Positions 28,111 to 37,077 of a stretch of 64,000 bases of DNA are shown in pieces; the first letter of the stretch is position 1, and each line of letters begins with the position of its first letter. Below the pieces are notes generated by a model. It saw only the letters and a program-made list of their open reading frames with translations, made no database searches and was not told where the DNA came from. Both the position numbers and the translations under genes were made by a program. The DNA is from Aureliella helgolandensis (lineage in GTDB: Bacteria > Planctomycetota > Planctomycetia > Pirellulales > Pirellulaceae). Location of the stretch: NCBI RefSeq assembly GCF_007752135.1, contig NZ_CP036298.1:7804501-7868500 (forward strand), in the 5' to 3' direction.

Positions 28111-31110
28111 CTATGGGGCGGTGTCTCCCACTGCCATGTAGCCACTCCACAGCAACGGGTGAGTGCCGTGAATCAGCTGCGCGTCCTCATCCCCAGCCGG
28201 TTGCAACGCAGGTTCATCGGCAATCAAATATTGCTCGGCCCAATGGGCGAGCAGAGAGCGCCGGAGCGCGGTAGAAGAAGCTTCCGTTGCTAGTTCTTGC
28301 AAATAACGCTGCATCAGATATTGGCTGCTCTTGCCCCCGGTGGCCCAGCGACTCAACACGGCGGATTGCGTGCCGCTATACATCAAGGCGCAGGCGGGTA
28401 AAAACAAGTCATCCCCCTGCTGCAGCACTCCACTACGGAGCGACGTTGCCATGCCTGGCATCAAGACTCGCAGCGGGGATAGGAAGGGCAATTCAAGCCA
28501 GCCTCCCATGGATGACGGGCGAGTCGGCCCCAAGGCCAGTCCCTGCGTTTCCCAACCTGCAGCGGGAACTTCGGCGGCAACCCACAACTGGTCAATGCGC
28601 AAGCGCAACCAGTCTGCGGAAGGAACGAGTATTTTCTGAGAAAGCGATACTAGCTGAGAATCGGGAACCACTGCAATCAACTGCCTAGCGAGTGCCGCGT
28701 TCGTTTCACGATCGAGAGCGAAAAATCCCCCGACGATTCCCAGCGTATCCTGAATCGCTGGTCGCCCAGCGTTGGCCATTGCCAAACTCCCCAGAGTTGG
28801 AATGTAAACGATCGGGTGGTTGGCGATCCAGGGAGCCGCATGAGGCGTATTACCATCTGGCAACAGCTCAAACGGTACATACCACAGACGCTCACTGGGG
28901 GCGATAATAATACGCTTGGCAGCTGCTACTTGATCGCGAATGGTGTCGGGGAAAATTGCTGCACAGAGTTCTAAAGCGGTCGAACGCCAAGCCGCATCGG
29001 GCCGCTGGACTGCCGACGGCAAGACGGGTGCCCCCTGGGTCCGAACTAAACCAATCTCGGTAGCCAGGGATTTGAGCTCCGCATCCACCGCTCCAACATT
29101 GGTGATCGTCCAGACCTCGCAGGTCGCATTTGTGACAGCAACCCCTAGCGCTTGCTGCTTGGCGCACAGAAAACCGAGTAGCAACTCTCCGTCGGCCAGC
29201 TGTGACTGCAGTAGAGGCAAACTGGCGGACTGTGGCACAGAGCGTTCCAAAGGGATCCGGCCAACCGAACGCAATAGCATTTCCGATTCCAACTTCCCCG
29301 CTAAATCCGTGACGCTCGCAAACGGCTTCTTAGCGCTAGCCGAAAGCTTCCGTTCATCAAGAGGAATGGGCTCTTGTCGCAATTGCTGAACTGCCGCTTC
29401 CATTCGCTGTAGATTCAGCGGTAATTCTGGATTCGCTTGCGCAACGCGATCCACGGCCTGCCGATCGGCAGCGCTCAACGTCTGAGGGTCCGCCACGATC
29501 GCCTTCCGCCAGGAAAATAATCTCCCACCCAGTGGCAATGCTTCATACAGACGCTCGCGCTGCACGCGATCCATCAACTCGAGTAGTTCCGCCGCATCGG
29601 CCCCACGCGCTCTGGCTAGCTCCAAATGGCGGAGGTAGGCTGGAATGCGTGCCGTCGTCACCGTTGCTAGCGTTTCGAGTGGAGCATTCTGCCAAGCTAG
29701 AGCCGAGGGCTCCGCAATAGCATCCCCCAGCAGGGACTCCGCCGATTGCGCTGAAAGCGTTCCGGCAGCTAACCGGTCGAGCGTCAGCTGCGTTTGAAAA
29801 ATCGTCGGAACGAACGCGCCCAGCTCTGCACTCCCCTGCATGATCTGCAGTGCTTCGTTCAGCGATTGCTTTCCCAATGGCTGGCGATTGGTGGCAAAGG
29901 CCAGTTGCGCTTTGACATGCGCCAATCGCGCCTGCAACCGTGGCAAGACGATTCCACGCTGCCTCAAGGGCGTCGAAGCCTGGTTGGCTAACTTCTCGGC
30001 TCTCGTAAGATCTCCCGCTAGCACAGCCAACTCCGCCGCACCGACACTGGCTGCGACAAAGGCGATCGTACTACGCTTGGCCAGCCAACTGGACATATTT
30101 TGCAGCGGCTCAACCAGATCTACACGTGAGCTGGCCGCCCCGCACGAGCCCAGGACTTGCGCAATCTCAGCCAAAATTGGATGTTGCTCGAATTGGGCTG
30201 CTAGCAGGCTCGCATCGCCCAACAATTGGATAGCCAATTGATAGCTTCCCTGCTGGGCTTCCAGATCCGCTAAAACCAACAGCGCCAAGGGAGTCAGAAA
30301 GTAGTCGAATTTCTGAGCAATCCGCGCCCCCTGCCGAATCTCCTTGGCCGCATCCCTAGGGGCCAGGGAACCTAAGTGGTTCAGTCCCCGTAACGTACTC
30401 CACGAAGCCACAACCCAAGCGGCAGTTTGACGAGGATTCTGGCTGAAGTACTGGTCGAGCGCAATGGTCAGCGGTGCTTGGCGAATGTGGGGACCCAATA
30501 TTTCACGGCGTCTCACAAGGGCCAGGCCGAGTGTCTGAAAAACCTCGGTAGCGTCCAGCCGGGTCACCAGACTCACCGGCGCAACGATTCCGCCTTGGGG
30601 GCCCACTTGGGCTTGGTTGAGATCGACCGCCAGCTGAATGGCCGCAGGCACCCCTACGACGCCACTGGGTGTCGACCTTGGCAGCCAGTTCACGCCCTTC
30701 GCGAATTCAATCGCTGGCAACTGCTCCCCCGGAATTTCGAGTTGATCCAGCCAGTCTGGATTTTCGATTGCCAGCTGAAGTGCCGATTCGTACAGCTCCA
30801 GTGCGGCGCCCAAATTCCCTTGTTGATAGAAGCACTCGCCACGCATCACGAGCGGTGGCACGCTGTCGATCCATCGCAACTCGCCAATGCGACGGGCGCG
30901 ACTACGCGCCGTGTCAAACCCTTCGGCCGCGTCGAGCGTACGTCCGGCCCCCAGCAGCTCCCGAGAGAGATAGTACTCCGCTCTAGGCAGCTCACTCACC
31001 GCTTGCGCCAGCGCGGTCGACTGGGCCCCTGCCCCGAGCAATCCGAGCCAGAGAACCCACACAACACCCAATGTGGGCGGTACAGATACGGTAGTGAGTT
31101 TAAGAGTCAT
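28111..31110 (-). CDS. secreted TPR-CHAT domain protein with degenerate catalytic site
   Basis: This 999-residue protein starts at ATG 31110, which precedes a signal peptide (LGVVWVLWLGLLGAGAQSTA, then LAQA). Residues about 40-550 are helical TPR-like repeats (GECFYQQGNLGAALELYESA; LALLVLADLEAQQGSYQLAI). The C-terminal ~350 residues are a CHAT (caspase HetF-associated) domain: ERLWYVPFELLPDG, PIVYIPTLGSLA, LSRWATGGKSSQYLMQRYL, HPLLWSGYMAVG. A Cys at the expected nucleophile position is kept (Cys907 in LPACALMYSG). The usual His segment (IHFATHG-like) appears as DQLWVAAEVPAAGW without His, so protease activity is doubtful. Related planctomycete proteins are exported and unstudied. The orientation is convergent with the CRTAC1-like gene. 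Confidence 0.82.
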   Translation of the reverse strand: MTLKLTTVSVPPTLGVVWVLWLGLLGAGAQSTALAQAVSELPRAEYYLSRELLGAGRTLDAAEGFDTARSRARRIGELRWIDSVPPLVMRGECFYQQGNLGAALELYESALQLAIENPDWLDQLEIPGEQLPAIEFAKGVNWLPRSTPSGVVGVPAAIQLAVDLNQAQVGPQGGIVAPVSLVTRLDATEVFQTLGLALVRRREILGPHIRQAPLTIALDQYFSQNPRQTAAWVVASWSTLRGLNHLGSLAPRDAAKEIRQGARIAQKFDYFLTPLALLVLADLEAQQGSYQLAIQLLGDASLLAAQFEQHPILAEIAQVLGSCGAASSRVDLVEPLQNMSSWLAKRSTIAFVAASVGAAELAVLAGDLTRAEKLANQASTPLRQRGIVLPRLQARLAHVKAQLAFATNRQPLGKQSLNEALQIMQGSAELGAFVPTIFQTQLTLDRLAAGTLSAQSAESLLGDAIAEPSALAWQNAPLETLATVTTARIPAYLRHLELARARGADAAELLELMDRVQRERLYEALPLGGRLFSWRKAIVADPQTLSAADRQAVDRVAQANPELPLNLQRMEAAVQQLRQEPIPLDERKLSASAKKPFASVTDLAGKLESEMLLRSVGRIPLERSVPQSASLPLLQSQLADGELLLGFLCAKQQALGVAVTNATCEVWTITNVGAVDAELKSLATEIGLVRTQGAPVLPSAVQRPDAAWRSTALELCAAIFPDTIRDQVAAAKRIIIAPSERLWYVPFELLPDGNTPHAAPWIANHPIVYIPTLGSLAMANAGRPAIQDTLGIVGGFFALDRETNAALARQLIAVVPDSQLVSLSQKILVPSADWLRLRIDQLWVAAEVPAAGWETQGLALGPTRPSSMGGWLELPFLSPLRVLMPGMATSLRSGVLQQGDDLFLPACALMYSGTQSAVLSRWATGGKSSQYLMQRYLQELATEASSTALRRSLLAHWAEQYLIADEPALQPAGDEDAQLIHGTHPLLWSGYMAVGDTAP

Positions 31111-31351
31111 AGGTCCCGATTTTTCCGAACAGAATAGCGGATTCGATCGACGCACCAACCGCTGAGGGAAACTGCAGATGTTGCTAGCAATCTATTTTAA
31201 CCAGGACGCCGCGCCCCAAGTCGCATAAAACAAGCAATATTCCTTCAACCGCTTCCACAAGATTGACCGATAGAACCGTTAGATCTTACCGCAGACGCCG
31301 TCTGCACAGGCAAAACGACCGTGAATCGATGGATGTCGAGGAGAATAGCTC
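31111..31351. other. intergenic region between divergent genes
   Basis: This spacer lies between the CHAT gene (minus) and the small lipoprotein (plus). A strong ribosome binding site, GAGGAG, lies about eight bases before the lipoprotein start. No other feature is clear. Confidence 0.45.
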
Positions 31352-31588
31352 ATGACTGAGACCAAGCGTTCGCAGGCTTGGAAGTACGCCTTCCTTGGAT
31401 TGCTGCTTGCTGGAGGGATAGCCCCATCGGTTGGTTGCCAAGTATCGGTAGCAGGGCAAACCCTGCCCAGCCCTTACTACTTGCACGACGATGTACAGTA
31501 CTTCCCCGCTGGCCCAGAAAACAAGATCGCCAACGAAACCGCGGCGATGAAGTCAGCTCGCGCACAGGCTCAGCAGAACGTCCGCTAG
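31352..31588 (+). CDS. small putative lipoprotein
   Basis: This 78-residue protein has a GAGGAG ribosome binding site at good spacing. The hydrophobic segment (KYAFLGLLLAGGIAPSVG) ends at Cys29, which fits a loose lipobox. The mature part, SPYYLHDDVQYFPAGPENKI and then ANETAAMKSARAQAQ, resembles short planctomycete envelope proteins of unknown function. Its stop codon lies in a perfect 14-bp palindrome (31580-31593). It is probably anchored to a membrane. Confidence 0.75.
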   Translation: MTETKRSQAWKYAFLGLLLAGGIAPSVGCQVSVAGQTLPSPYYLHDDVQYFPAGPENKIANETAAMKSARAQAQQNVR

Positions 31589-31600
31589 CGGACTCTCCGC
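31580..31600. other. palindrome overlapping the stop codon, with alternative hairpin
   Basis: GTCCGCTAGCGGAC is a perfect 14-bp palindrome (31580-31593) that contains the TAG of the small lipoprotein. The right arm can instead pair with TCCGC (31596-31600) as GCGGA-CTC-TCCGC. The two structures exclude each other. No T-run follows. Confidence 0.4.
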
Positions 31601-31701
31601 AAATGGTGACTTGCCGCCCCTCTGGCTTTCCGGTTCAGTATTCTCATCACTGAGCTGCGGTAGTGAATTGGTAAACAACCAACGGAGGGCAGCCGCACCA
31701 T

Positions 31702-32940
31702 TTAGGGCACTGGCTGAGAGTTGAACCAACTGTCCCAAGTTGCATCCAGACGGGTGCAAGCAGCCGACAACGGGAGCGCTCGCCACCCGTGTCGTTCGAT
31801 TTTCAGAAGTCCTAGATGCATCAAGTTGCGGGCAGTCGCTTCGACGTCAAAGTCGACTTGGATTCCCGTAGCTTGCTGGAGCAGTTCTTCGCAAAGTCGA
31901 TCGATCTCATCCAAGGCAATCGTCGGTTGTTCGGCCAGTAGGACTGCCGTCACAAAATAGGCCAACACCGACTCGCACGCCTCCTGCTGCTCCCCCTCTT
32001 CCAGCAACCGCAAGAGCACGCCTGCATTGTTGTCGAGATTCTGATAGTACAAGTTTTGGGTCATGTTCAGCATGTAGCGACGTTTGGTATTTGAACGGTA
32101 GGTGAACATGCTCTTGAGGCCAAACGCTACCGCGAACAGGACCAGCAACACCATACCGACCGTCTTAAACACTCCGAAAAAGGCTAGCAGCATCACGTTG
32201 CGCAAAAATCGCCAGAGTGTCACGGCTGCCGCATAAAGACTCGGTACCACAATCTTTGAATGGTCTAGCCAAGTCATCTGGATGCCAGTTGCGGGGAGCA
32301 TCATGTCCACATCTTGTTGCGGGACATTCTTGAACATCCGCAAGTAAACGCGCCGTGGATCAAATTGATCTGAGGGAAAAGACGCATCCGTACGAAAGAC
32401 GACCACCAGTCTTTGGTACAGCGGTACCTCTTTGGAAGTCGCGCGATACCATGTTCTCCAGTTCCGCGTTTCTCTTTGACCAATCACGCAACCGCGCGCA
32501 TAGACCTCAAGCTGCTGAAGCGCCGAAAAATTGAGGCGAATTCGCACGCCCCATTGACTCGCTGCTTTGAGAGCTTGAGCGATATCTTCCGGAGACAGCC
32601 GATGGTAGTTCGCACGCAACAATACATCTTGGGTCTGTTCCAACAATTCACTAGTCAGCGGATCGCGCAATGCGTCGGTCGGAACGGCCAGCAGCATCCG
32701 GTCACTGTCGGGGTCCAAACCGGAGTAGACGTAGGTGAGCCGCTCATGACGCTGCCTATACATTTGGTGCAAAAGTGAGAGAATTAGAGCGGCGAGCCGC
32801 TGAAACTCACTGCGAGAGTGATCGTCGAGTGCGGGATGTTGCACCAGATACCCAACTAAGTCGGAAGTATGCAGCGGAATATAGTTCTCCCGCGTTGCAA
32901 ACGGCAAATCAAATTTGGGGGACTTCTCCATAACATCCAA
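31702..32940 (-). CDS. DUF3754 (TMEM143-like) membrane protein
   Basis: This 412-residue protein (or 409 from the second Met) resembles DUF3754/TMEM143-family proteins: YIPLHTSDLVGYLVQHPALD, VFRTDASFPSDQFDPRRVYL and FKNVPQQDVDMMLPATGIQM. Two membrane segments form a hairpin around residues 240-280 (AVTLWRFLRNVMLLAFFGVF, then TVGMVLLVLFAVAFGLKSMF). The segment after them, YRSNTKRRYMLNMTQNLYYQ and then NLDNNAGVL, is characteristic of the family. The function is unknown. Its start is 20 bp from the longest version of the divergent HAD frame. The family match is from memory of motifs. Confidence 0.78.
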   Translation of the reverse strand: MDVMEKSPKFDLPFATRENYIPLHTSDLVGYLVQHPALDDHSRSEFQRLAALILSLLHQMYRQRHERLTYVYSGLDPDSDRMLLAVPTDALRDPLTSELLEQTQDVLLRANYHRLSPEDIAQALKAASQWGVRIRLNFSALQQLEVYARGCVIGQRETRNWRTWYRATSKEVPLYQRLVVVFRTDASFPSDQFDPRRVYLRMFKNVPQQDVDMMLPATGIQMTWLDHSKIVVPSLYAAAVTLWRFLRNVMLLAFFGVFKTVGMVLLVLFAVAFGLKSMFTYRSNTKRRYMLNMTQNLYYQNLDNNAGVLLRLLEEGEQQEACESVLAYFVTAVLLAEQPTIALDEIDRLCEELLQQATGIQVDFDVEATARNLMHLGLLKIERHGWRALPLSAACTRLDATWDSWFNSQPVP

Positions 32941-33047
32941 TTCGACAGGTCATTTCAACGATGGAAACAATCGACGGTCGTTTCCTGCACGAACACCCTT
33001 CAACGCACAATTCTCAACGCAGCCTACAACACGAACGGCACATTTAC

Positions 33048-33716
33048 ATGCAACCCTGGGCGCACTCAATTCAAGCCATTGCCTTCGACATGGACGGCTT
33101 AATGGTAAATACGGAAGAATTATATACCATTGTCGGACATACGATATTGCAGCGTCGCGATCGCAAGTTCACCACCGACCTAAAGGATCGCATGACCGGT
33201 TTACCGGGTCCCGTGGCATGGCAATTGATGATCGATCTTGAGCAGCTCTCGGACACCATCGACGAACTGGAACTCGAGTCGAAACAAATTTTTGCGGAGT
33301 TGCTTCCCCAGCGACTCGCCCCCATGCCAGGTCTATTTGAACTCTTAGATCTACTCGATGCACGCGAGCTCCCACGCTGCGTTGCGACCAGCAGCACCCG
33401 TCCGTTTGCAGACCAAGTGTTGCAGCAGATCGGTGCGCTCGATCGAGTTGATTTCGTCGTCACCGCTGCAGATGTTGCCAGAGGAAAACCTTGGCCTGAT
33501 ATCTACTTGTCGGCCGCGGAGAGAATGGGAACGCAACCGGCTAACATGCTCGTTCTTGAGGACAGCCACCATGGCTCACAAGCCGGTCTGGCCGCTGGCA
33601 CGTGCACGGTTGCCGTCCCTGGTGAACACAGCCTGCACCACGATTTTAGCGGCGTGTACGCCCGTGCTGCCAGCCTGCACGATCCGCTCATTGCGTCACT
33701 GCTACCACCTCCGTAG
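33048..33716 (+). CDS. HAD-superfamily hydrolase (beta-phosphoglucomutase-like)
   Basis: This 222-residue protein counts from ATG 33048. A longer frame from 32961 would add 29 non-conserved residues. HAD motif I is AFDMDGLMVNTEE (nucleophile Asp14, acid/base Asp16). Motif II is CVATSSTRPFADQVL, motif III RGKPWPDIYL with the Lys, and motif IV LVLEDSHHGSQAGLAAG. An alpha-helical cap lies between motifs I and II. This layout fits phosphatases or sugar-phosphate mutases of the YcjU/GS1-like group. The substrate is unknown. It is convergent with the HU-like gene, and a hairpin lies between them. Confidence 0.88.
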   Translation: MQPWAHSIQAIAFDMDGLMVNTEELYTIVGHTILQRRDRKFTTDLKDRMTGLPGPVAWQLMIDLEQLSDTIDELELESKQIFAELLPQRLAPMPGLFELLDLLDARELPRCVATSSTRPFADQVLQQIGALDRVDFVVTAADVARGKPWPDIYLSAAERMGTQPANMLVLEDSHHGSQAGLAAGTCTVAVPGEHSLHHDFSGVYARAASLHDPLIASLLPPP

Positions 33717-33724
33717 AAATGGAA

Positions 33725-33755
33725 CAAGGCGAACCCCAGTCTGGAATTCGCCTTG
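33725..33755. terminator. hairpin between convergent HAD and HU-like genes
   Basis: A perfect 9-bp stem (CAAGGCGAA at 33725-33733 with TTCGCCTTG at 33747-33755) encloses a 13-nt loop that can form a further 3-bp stem. No long T-run follows on either side, so it is at best a weak bidirectional terminator. Confidence 0.45.
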
Positions 33756-33788
33756 ATACGCTTCAGTTAGCAAATCAGCTAAAGGAAA

Positions 33789-34112
33789 TTAAACCATCTC
33801 TTTGAGGCGCTTCAGAGGACGCACCTTGACAGTGACGGAAGCTGGCTTGGGAGCAGCCCAAATCATCTCACCCGTCGCTGGGTTGCGCACTTGACGCTTA
33901 GGCATAGCTGGCTTGTCGACGGCTACGATTTTGCACAGGTTGGGAAGTTGGAAGACGCGAGGCCCCTTCTTGGCCAAGTCCGCTTCGATTTCTTCGCACA
34001 GTGCATCAAAGAACTCAGCAACTTGCTTCTTGTTCAGGCCAGTACGCTCTGCCAAACGATTGAAGATCTCAGTCTTCGTAGCTGGCTTTTTCTTAACGGC
34101 GGCTTTCGCCAT
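33789..34112 (-). CDS. HU/IHF-family DNA-binding protein
   Basis: This 107-residue protein starts at ATG 34112; an upstream Met at 34130 is less likely. It has the HU/IHF fold of a nucleoid-associated protein. A basic N-terminal extension (MAKAAVKKKPATK) precedes the helical dimerisation part (TEIFNRLAERTGLNKKQVAE, then FFDAL). The beta arm includes PAMPKRQVRNPATGEMIWAA, which holds the conserved R-N-P-x-T-G. It is slightly longer than E. coli HU. A sigma-70-like promoter is predicted upstream. Confidence 0.88.
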   Translation of the reverse strand: MAKAAVKKKPATKTEIFNRLAERTGLNKKQVAEFFDALCEEIEADLAKKGPRVFQLPNLCKIVAVDKPAMPKRQVRNPATGEMIWAAPKPASVTVKVRPLKRLKEMV

Positions 34113-34168
34113 GTTGACAATCCCTTTCAAAATAAGACGACGCGGTAGTTGGATTAACTGTGGAGACG

Positions 34169-34196
34169 ATTAAAGAGCCCGCACCGTAAATTTCAA
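34169..34196 (-). promoter_or_regulatory. predicted sigma-70-type promoter of the HU-like gene
   Basis: Read on the minus strand: TTGAAA (34196-34191), 16-bp spacer, TTTAAT (34174-34169), about 57 bp before the start codon. The match to consensus is good but untested. Confidence 0.4.
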
Positions 34197-35505
34197 CGGG
34201 TACAGAGCTCAAAACAGCTGATTTATCAGTGTTTTTGGGCACTTTCTTCTCTTTCAGGGTGATTTCGGCCCAAAACCAAGCCCAATCGCCCTTTTTTTCC
34301 ACTGCGTCCGACCACCCCTCACTTTTCGATTGGCGTTCAATAAAGACGAATTTGCCCCCAAAAACAAGCTCAAAATCACACTCCCAAGGGAGTGCCGCAA
34401 GCTCATCGTAGCCCTCTCTCCCGCCAGCCATGGGCCATTGGCAGCGACCATCCGCATCCAACAACGGCACCCTCTCAACGCCCCTCGCGGCCCCAAATGA
34501 TGGTGCGAGCGATCGTCTACGTTCAGCGTGGTACATCGAGCCAGCGCTGGCCCACAGCGACGCGCGCGTGGGCTCTAGCCGCTAGCCCAATGCCTTACAT
34601 GAGCTCACCGAATTATGGTCGATAGCGACAATTTCTAGCCCCTGCTCCTGCAGTTCGTCATGGACTTGCATAGGTTCTGGAATCGCAGCTAAACAGGCAC
34701 CGCGCAACGGCCCCAGAAACCAACGGCCCCAGAACTCGAGCACACCACTTTGCCTTGCTGCTGGCCGAGCGTCGTAGGCTGACCACCTTGCCAGGCCATG
34801 ATGTCGCAGAGCACTGGAGCCACGTGACCGAGGAGCTGTCCAGTCGAATGGGCCGGAAGCTTTAGGGGGACACCTAGCGGAGCGTCCCTCTCAGCATCCG
34901 ATTTCAGTCCCCAAGCTTGCGTTGACCGGTTCGCTAAGCGGATGGCTGACAGACAACACCTACTTGCCAGGTGGGAGCTGAAGGACAAGTCCGGATCTTT
35001 TAACTTCCTGTTGAAACAAGGGGTAGGATTTTGCGGTCAAACCAACCGGGGTAAGACCCCGGTTGCAAGTTGGTCGAGCGGTCCCATTGGCGGACAATCG
35101 ACATGTGGCGGTACGCGCATTGAGAGCTGCTCCTCGCCATCTCAGCCGGAGCACCGCAGGCGCATCACGGAGGACAACAGCACCGCCCCTACATCAAATG
35201 GCCAAGCAGGCTTCCTCACTTGATTGAGCTTCAACTGCTGGGTTACCGGGGTAGTAAAACTGCAGCTCAGGTCGGCTCTCGGCCTACCGCGTCGCCCCAC
35301 AGGCCGCTGACTAGGATCGTAGCAAGCAAGCGTTACCGCCCCACGCCCAGCCCCAGTGGCTTCTCCACTCGGCAGGGAAGTAGCGATTTCTACGGCTGCT
35401 ACCAGTCGAGCTAGCGAGGTGTGTGGCCAGAAAGGGCTGAGGACGCACCCCAAAGACTCGAGAGAGCCCTGTGACCGACAGGCCGGTATCGCGTTTGGCG
35501 AAGCG
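34197..35505. other. long gene-poor region
   Basis: About 1.3 kb separates the HU-like promoter from the next gene. Open frames up to 147 codons are present on both strands, but none has a recognisable motif, signal peptide or ribosome binding site, and their compositions look like random GC-rich reading. One strong hairpin (35043-35065) is present. It could be an eroded gene, an unrecognised RNA gene, or spacer. Confidence 0.5.
35043..35065. other. perfect 10-bp hairpin in the gene-poor region
   Basis: CAACCGGGGT (35043-35052) pairs perfectly with ACCCCGGTTG (35056-35065) around a 3-nt loop, AAG. No T-run follows on either strand. It could be part of a structured RNA or a protein-binding site. 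Confidence 0.6.
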
Positions 35506-36558
35506 CTAGCGATTAACAGGAAGCCGTTGCGCTGTGAGCTGCCGTGGAGTGGGAGGTAGATAGAGCTCCGTTTCATCCGTCAGATGCTCGCCACTCACCG
35601 ACGGAGCCTCAAAGAACTCCGCTGGTAGCTGCTCTTCTGCCAGAAGCCTTGGCTCTGCCCACTCGGTGCTGACACGTAGCGCATAGCCCTGCCCCTGTTC
35701 GCCGAGCTCTTCCGCAGTTCGAGTCTGTAGCACGGAATAGAGCCAAAAGGGAACTTCAGACTCTTGAGTACCGACGGTGACTTCGGCACGGGTCGGAAGC
35801 AAGCCGAGTTGATTCGGAGCATTCAATTTCAGATCGATGGGAGCTTGCCCATGAATAACCACAGGGGTAGTTGCCAGCTGTCCACTGAGTATCCACACGT
35901 CTCCAACTGGCAATTTGGCTTCCCGCAGGTGCGTCCAGTGGTATTGTTGGCAGAGTTTCCGCAGGGCCTCCGCTTGGCCACCGATGGCTAGGTACATCGA
36001 GGTCGTCGGATCGTTGCGAACCGATTCGGTTGTCCATACCAGAGGGTTCCGCACGCGCTCCAAATCGACTTCCGACAGATGTTTTTGATCGCCAAATTCT
36101 TCAATCGTCATCAAACGCCGGCCATCGCAGACTTGAAGCAGCGAATTGAGGTGATCGTGAGCCGAAAAGCGGAGGCTGAACTTCATTCTCCCACTCCCCC
36201 CCCCAATGCGAACGTATTCTCCAATACCACTCATCCGCTTATCAAAGACGGAGATGGATTGCCGAACCACACAATGCGCCGGTTTTCCCCACACACTCTC
36301 ATAGAGGGCGCGATGCAAAATAGCCGTGGAGATTTTGTCCGCGGTTTGTGCACTGCCAGAGGGTGCAGCGGAAGGTGGAGCGGCGCTCTGAGGCTGCGCT
36401 GCAGTGGACTGCGCAGTAGCTGCCCCACCGCACACACTCCACATCCCCCACCCCAAGCACACGAGGCTGCCTCTCAGCAACTCACGCCAGCTTGACGCAG
36501 ACCGCCCCCATTTCCTCCAAGGCCTTAAACAGGAACGCTTCGGCGAATCTTTCATCAT
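35506..36558 (-). CDS. secreted protein of unknown function
   Basis: This 350-residue protein has a basic N-terminus and a hydrophobic segment around residues 29-47 (GSLVCLGWGMWSVCGGAATA), followed by a Ser/Pro/Gln/Ala-rich linker, fitting export. The remaining ~270 residues (IGEYVRIGGGSGRMKFSLRF, HLNSLLQVCDGRRLMTIEEF, RKLCQQYHWTHLREAKLPVG) look like an antiparallel beta fold. The pattern of measuring a substance and then reporting a test (VWILSGQLA) recalls LolA/outer-membrane-sorting-like planctomycete proteins, but I cannot confirm that. It is a single gene. The C-terminus is Pro-rich (TELYLPPTPRQLTAQRLPV). Confidence 0.72.
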   Translation of the reverse strand: MMKDSPKRSCLRPWRKWGRSASSWRELLRGSLVCLGWGMWSVCGGAATAQSTAAQPQSAAPPSAAPSGSAQTADKISTAILHRALYESVWGKPAHCVVRQSISVFDKRMSGIGEYVRIGGGSGRMKFSLRFSAHDHLNSLLQVCDGRRLMTIEEFGDQKHLSEVDLERVRNPLVWTTESVRNDPTTSMYLAIGGQAEALRKLCQQYHWTHLREAKLPVGDVWILSGQLATTPVVIHGQAPIDLKLNAPNQLGLLPTRAEVTVGTQESEVPFWLYSVLQTRTAEELGEQGQGYALRVSTEWAEPRLLAEEQLPAEFFEAPSVSGEHLTDETELYLPPTPRQLTAQRLPVNR

Positions 36559-37077
36559 GGTGCGACTTGTCAGAGTGGCGGAATCGGGTGCGGAAGGCCC
36601 AAATAGCGAGCAATTTACCCGGCTTGAGGGGGCTCATTCGGGTCGTTTGGAGCTCTCAATGCTGGCATTAGTATTAGGTAATCTTGCCCAGTTAGTCGGG
36701 TTATGCCGGAATTGTCAAAGAAAACGGTGATGCAGCGCCGAACATAAAGCCACGGAGACTCTTCGCAATGGCAATTTCAAAGATGGTTCGCCGTGAAGTC
36801 CCTGTCTGGGCAGCATTCGCTCGCTTCGACTGGGATGTTCAACAGCGACCACAGGCAATTGCACTGTTTCGAAGAGGCTTTGGGGTGGTTCAGCTCATCG
36901 CCCTAGTTCCCTCGACCATTCGAGCCGGATTCTAGGACTTGCGCTGACCAGCCGTCCAGGCGAATCGCCTAACTCGGTTAGTTGATTCGTTCGTTTTCAC
37001 TCACTCAGGATCGTTTCGATAGGCGTTGGACGCCGGTTTCGAAACCCGACGTTCAGCCCATTTTAGGGGGGGTAAGC
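36559..37077. other. intergenic region between divergent genes
   Basis: This 519-bp spacer lies upstream of the envelope gene group and the secreted-protein gene. It contains one possible 55-codon frame (36768-36935), listed separately. No other feature was seen. Confidence 0.45.
36768..36935 (+). CDS. possible 55-residue small protein
   Basis: An ATG frame starts MAISKMVRREVPVWAAFARF and ends at TAG 36933-36935. GGAG lies 10 bases upstream. The composition (aromatic and Arg-rich, a hydrophobic tail VVQLIALVP) looks more protein-like than neighbouring frames. There is no homology known to me. It could equally be chance. Confidence 0.22.
   Translation: MAISKMVRREVPVWAAFARFDWDVQQRPQAIALFRRGFGVVQLIALVPSTIRAGF

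Noticed and set aside
30427-31137. 236-codon plus-strand frame
   Set aside because: It is antisense to the TPR-CHAT gene; composition is Arg/His/Gln-rich as expected for a shadow.
34093-34536. 147-codon minus-strand frame upstream of and overlapping the HU-like gene
   Set aside because: It overlaps the start of the HU-like gene and its promoter, has no motif and no ribosome binding site, and its composition looks like random reading.
35043-35065. Perfect hairpin as an intrinsic terminator
   Set aside because: No T-run follows on either strand and no gene ends nearby, so it is reported only as an unexplained structure.
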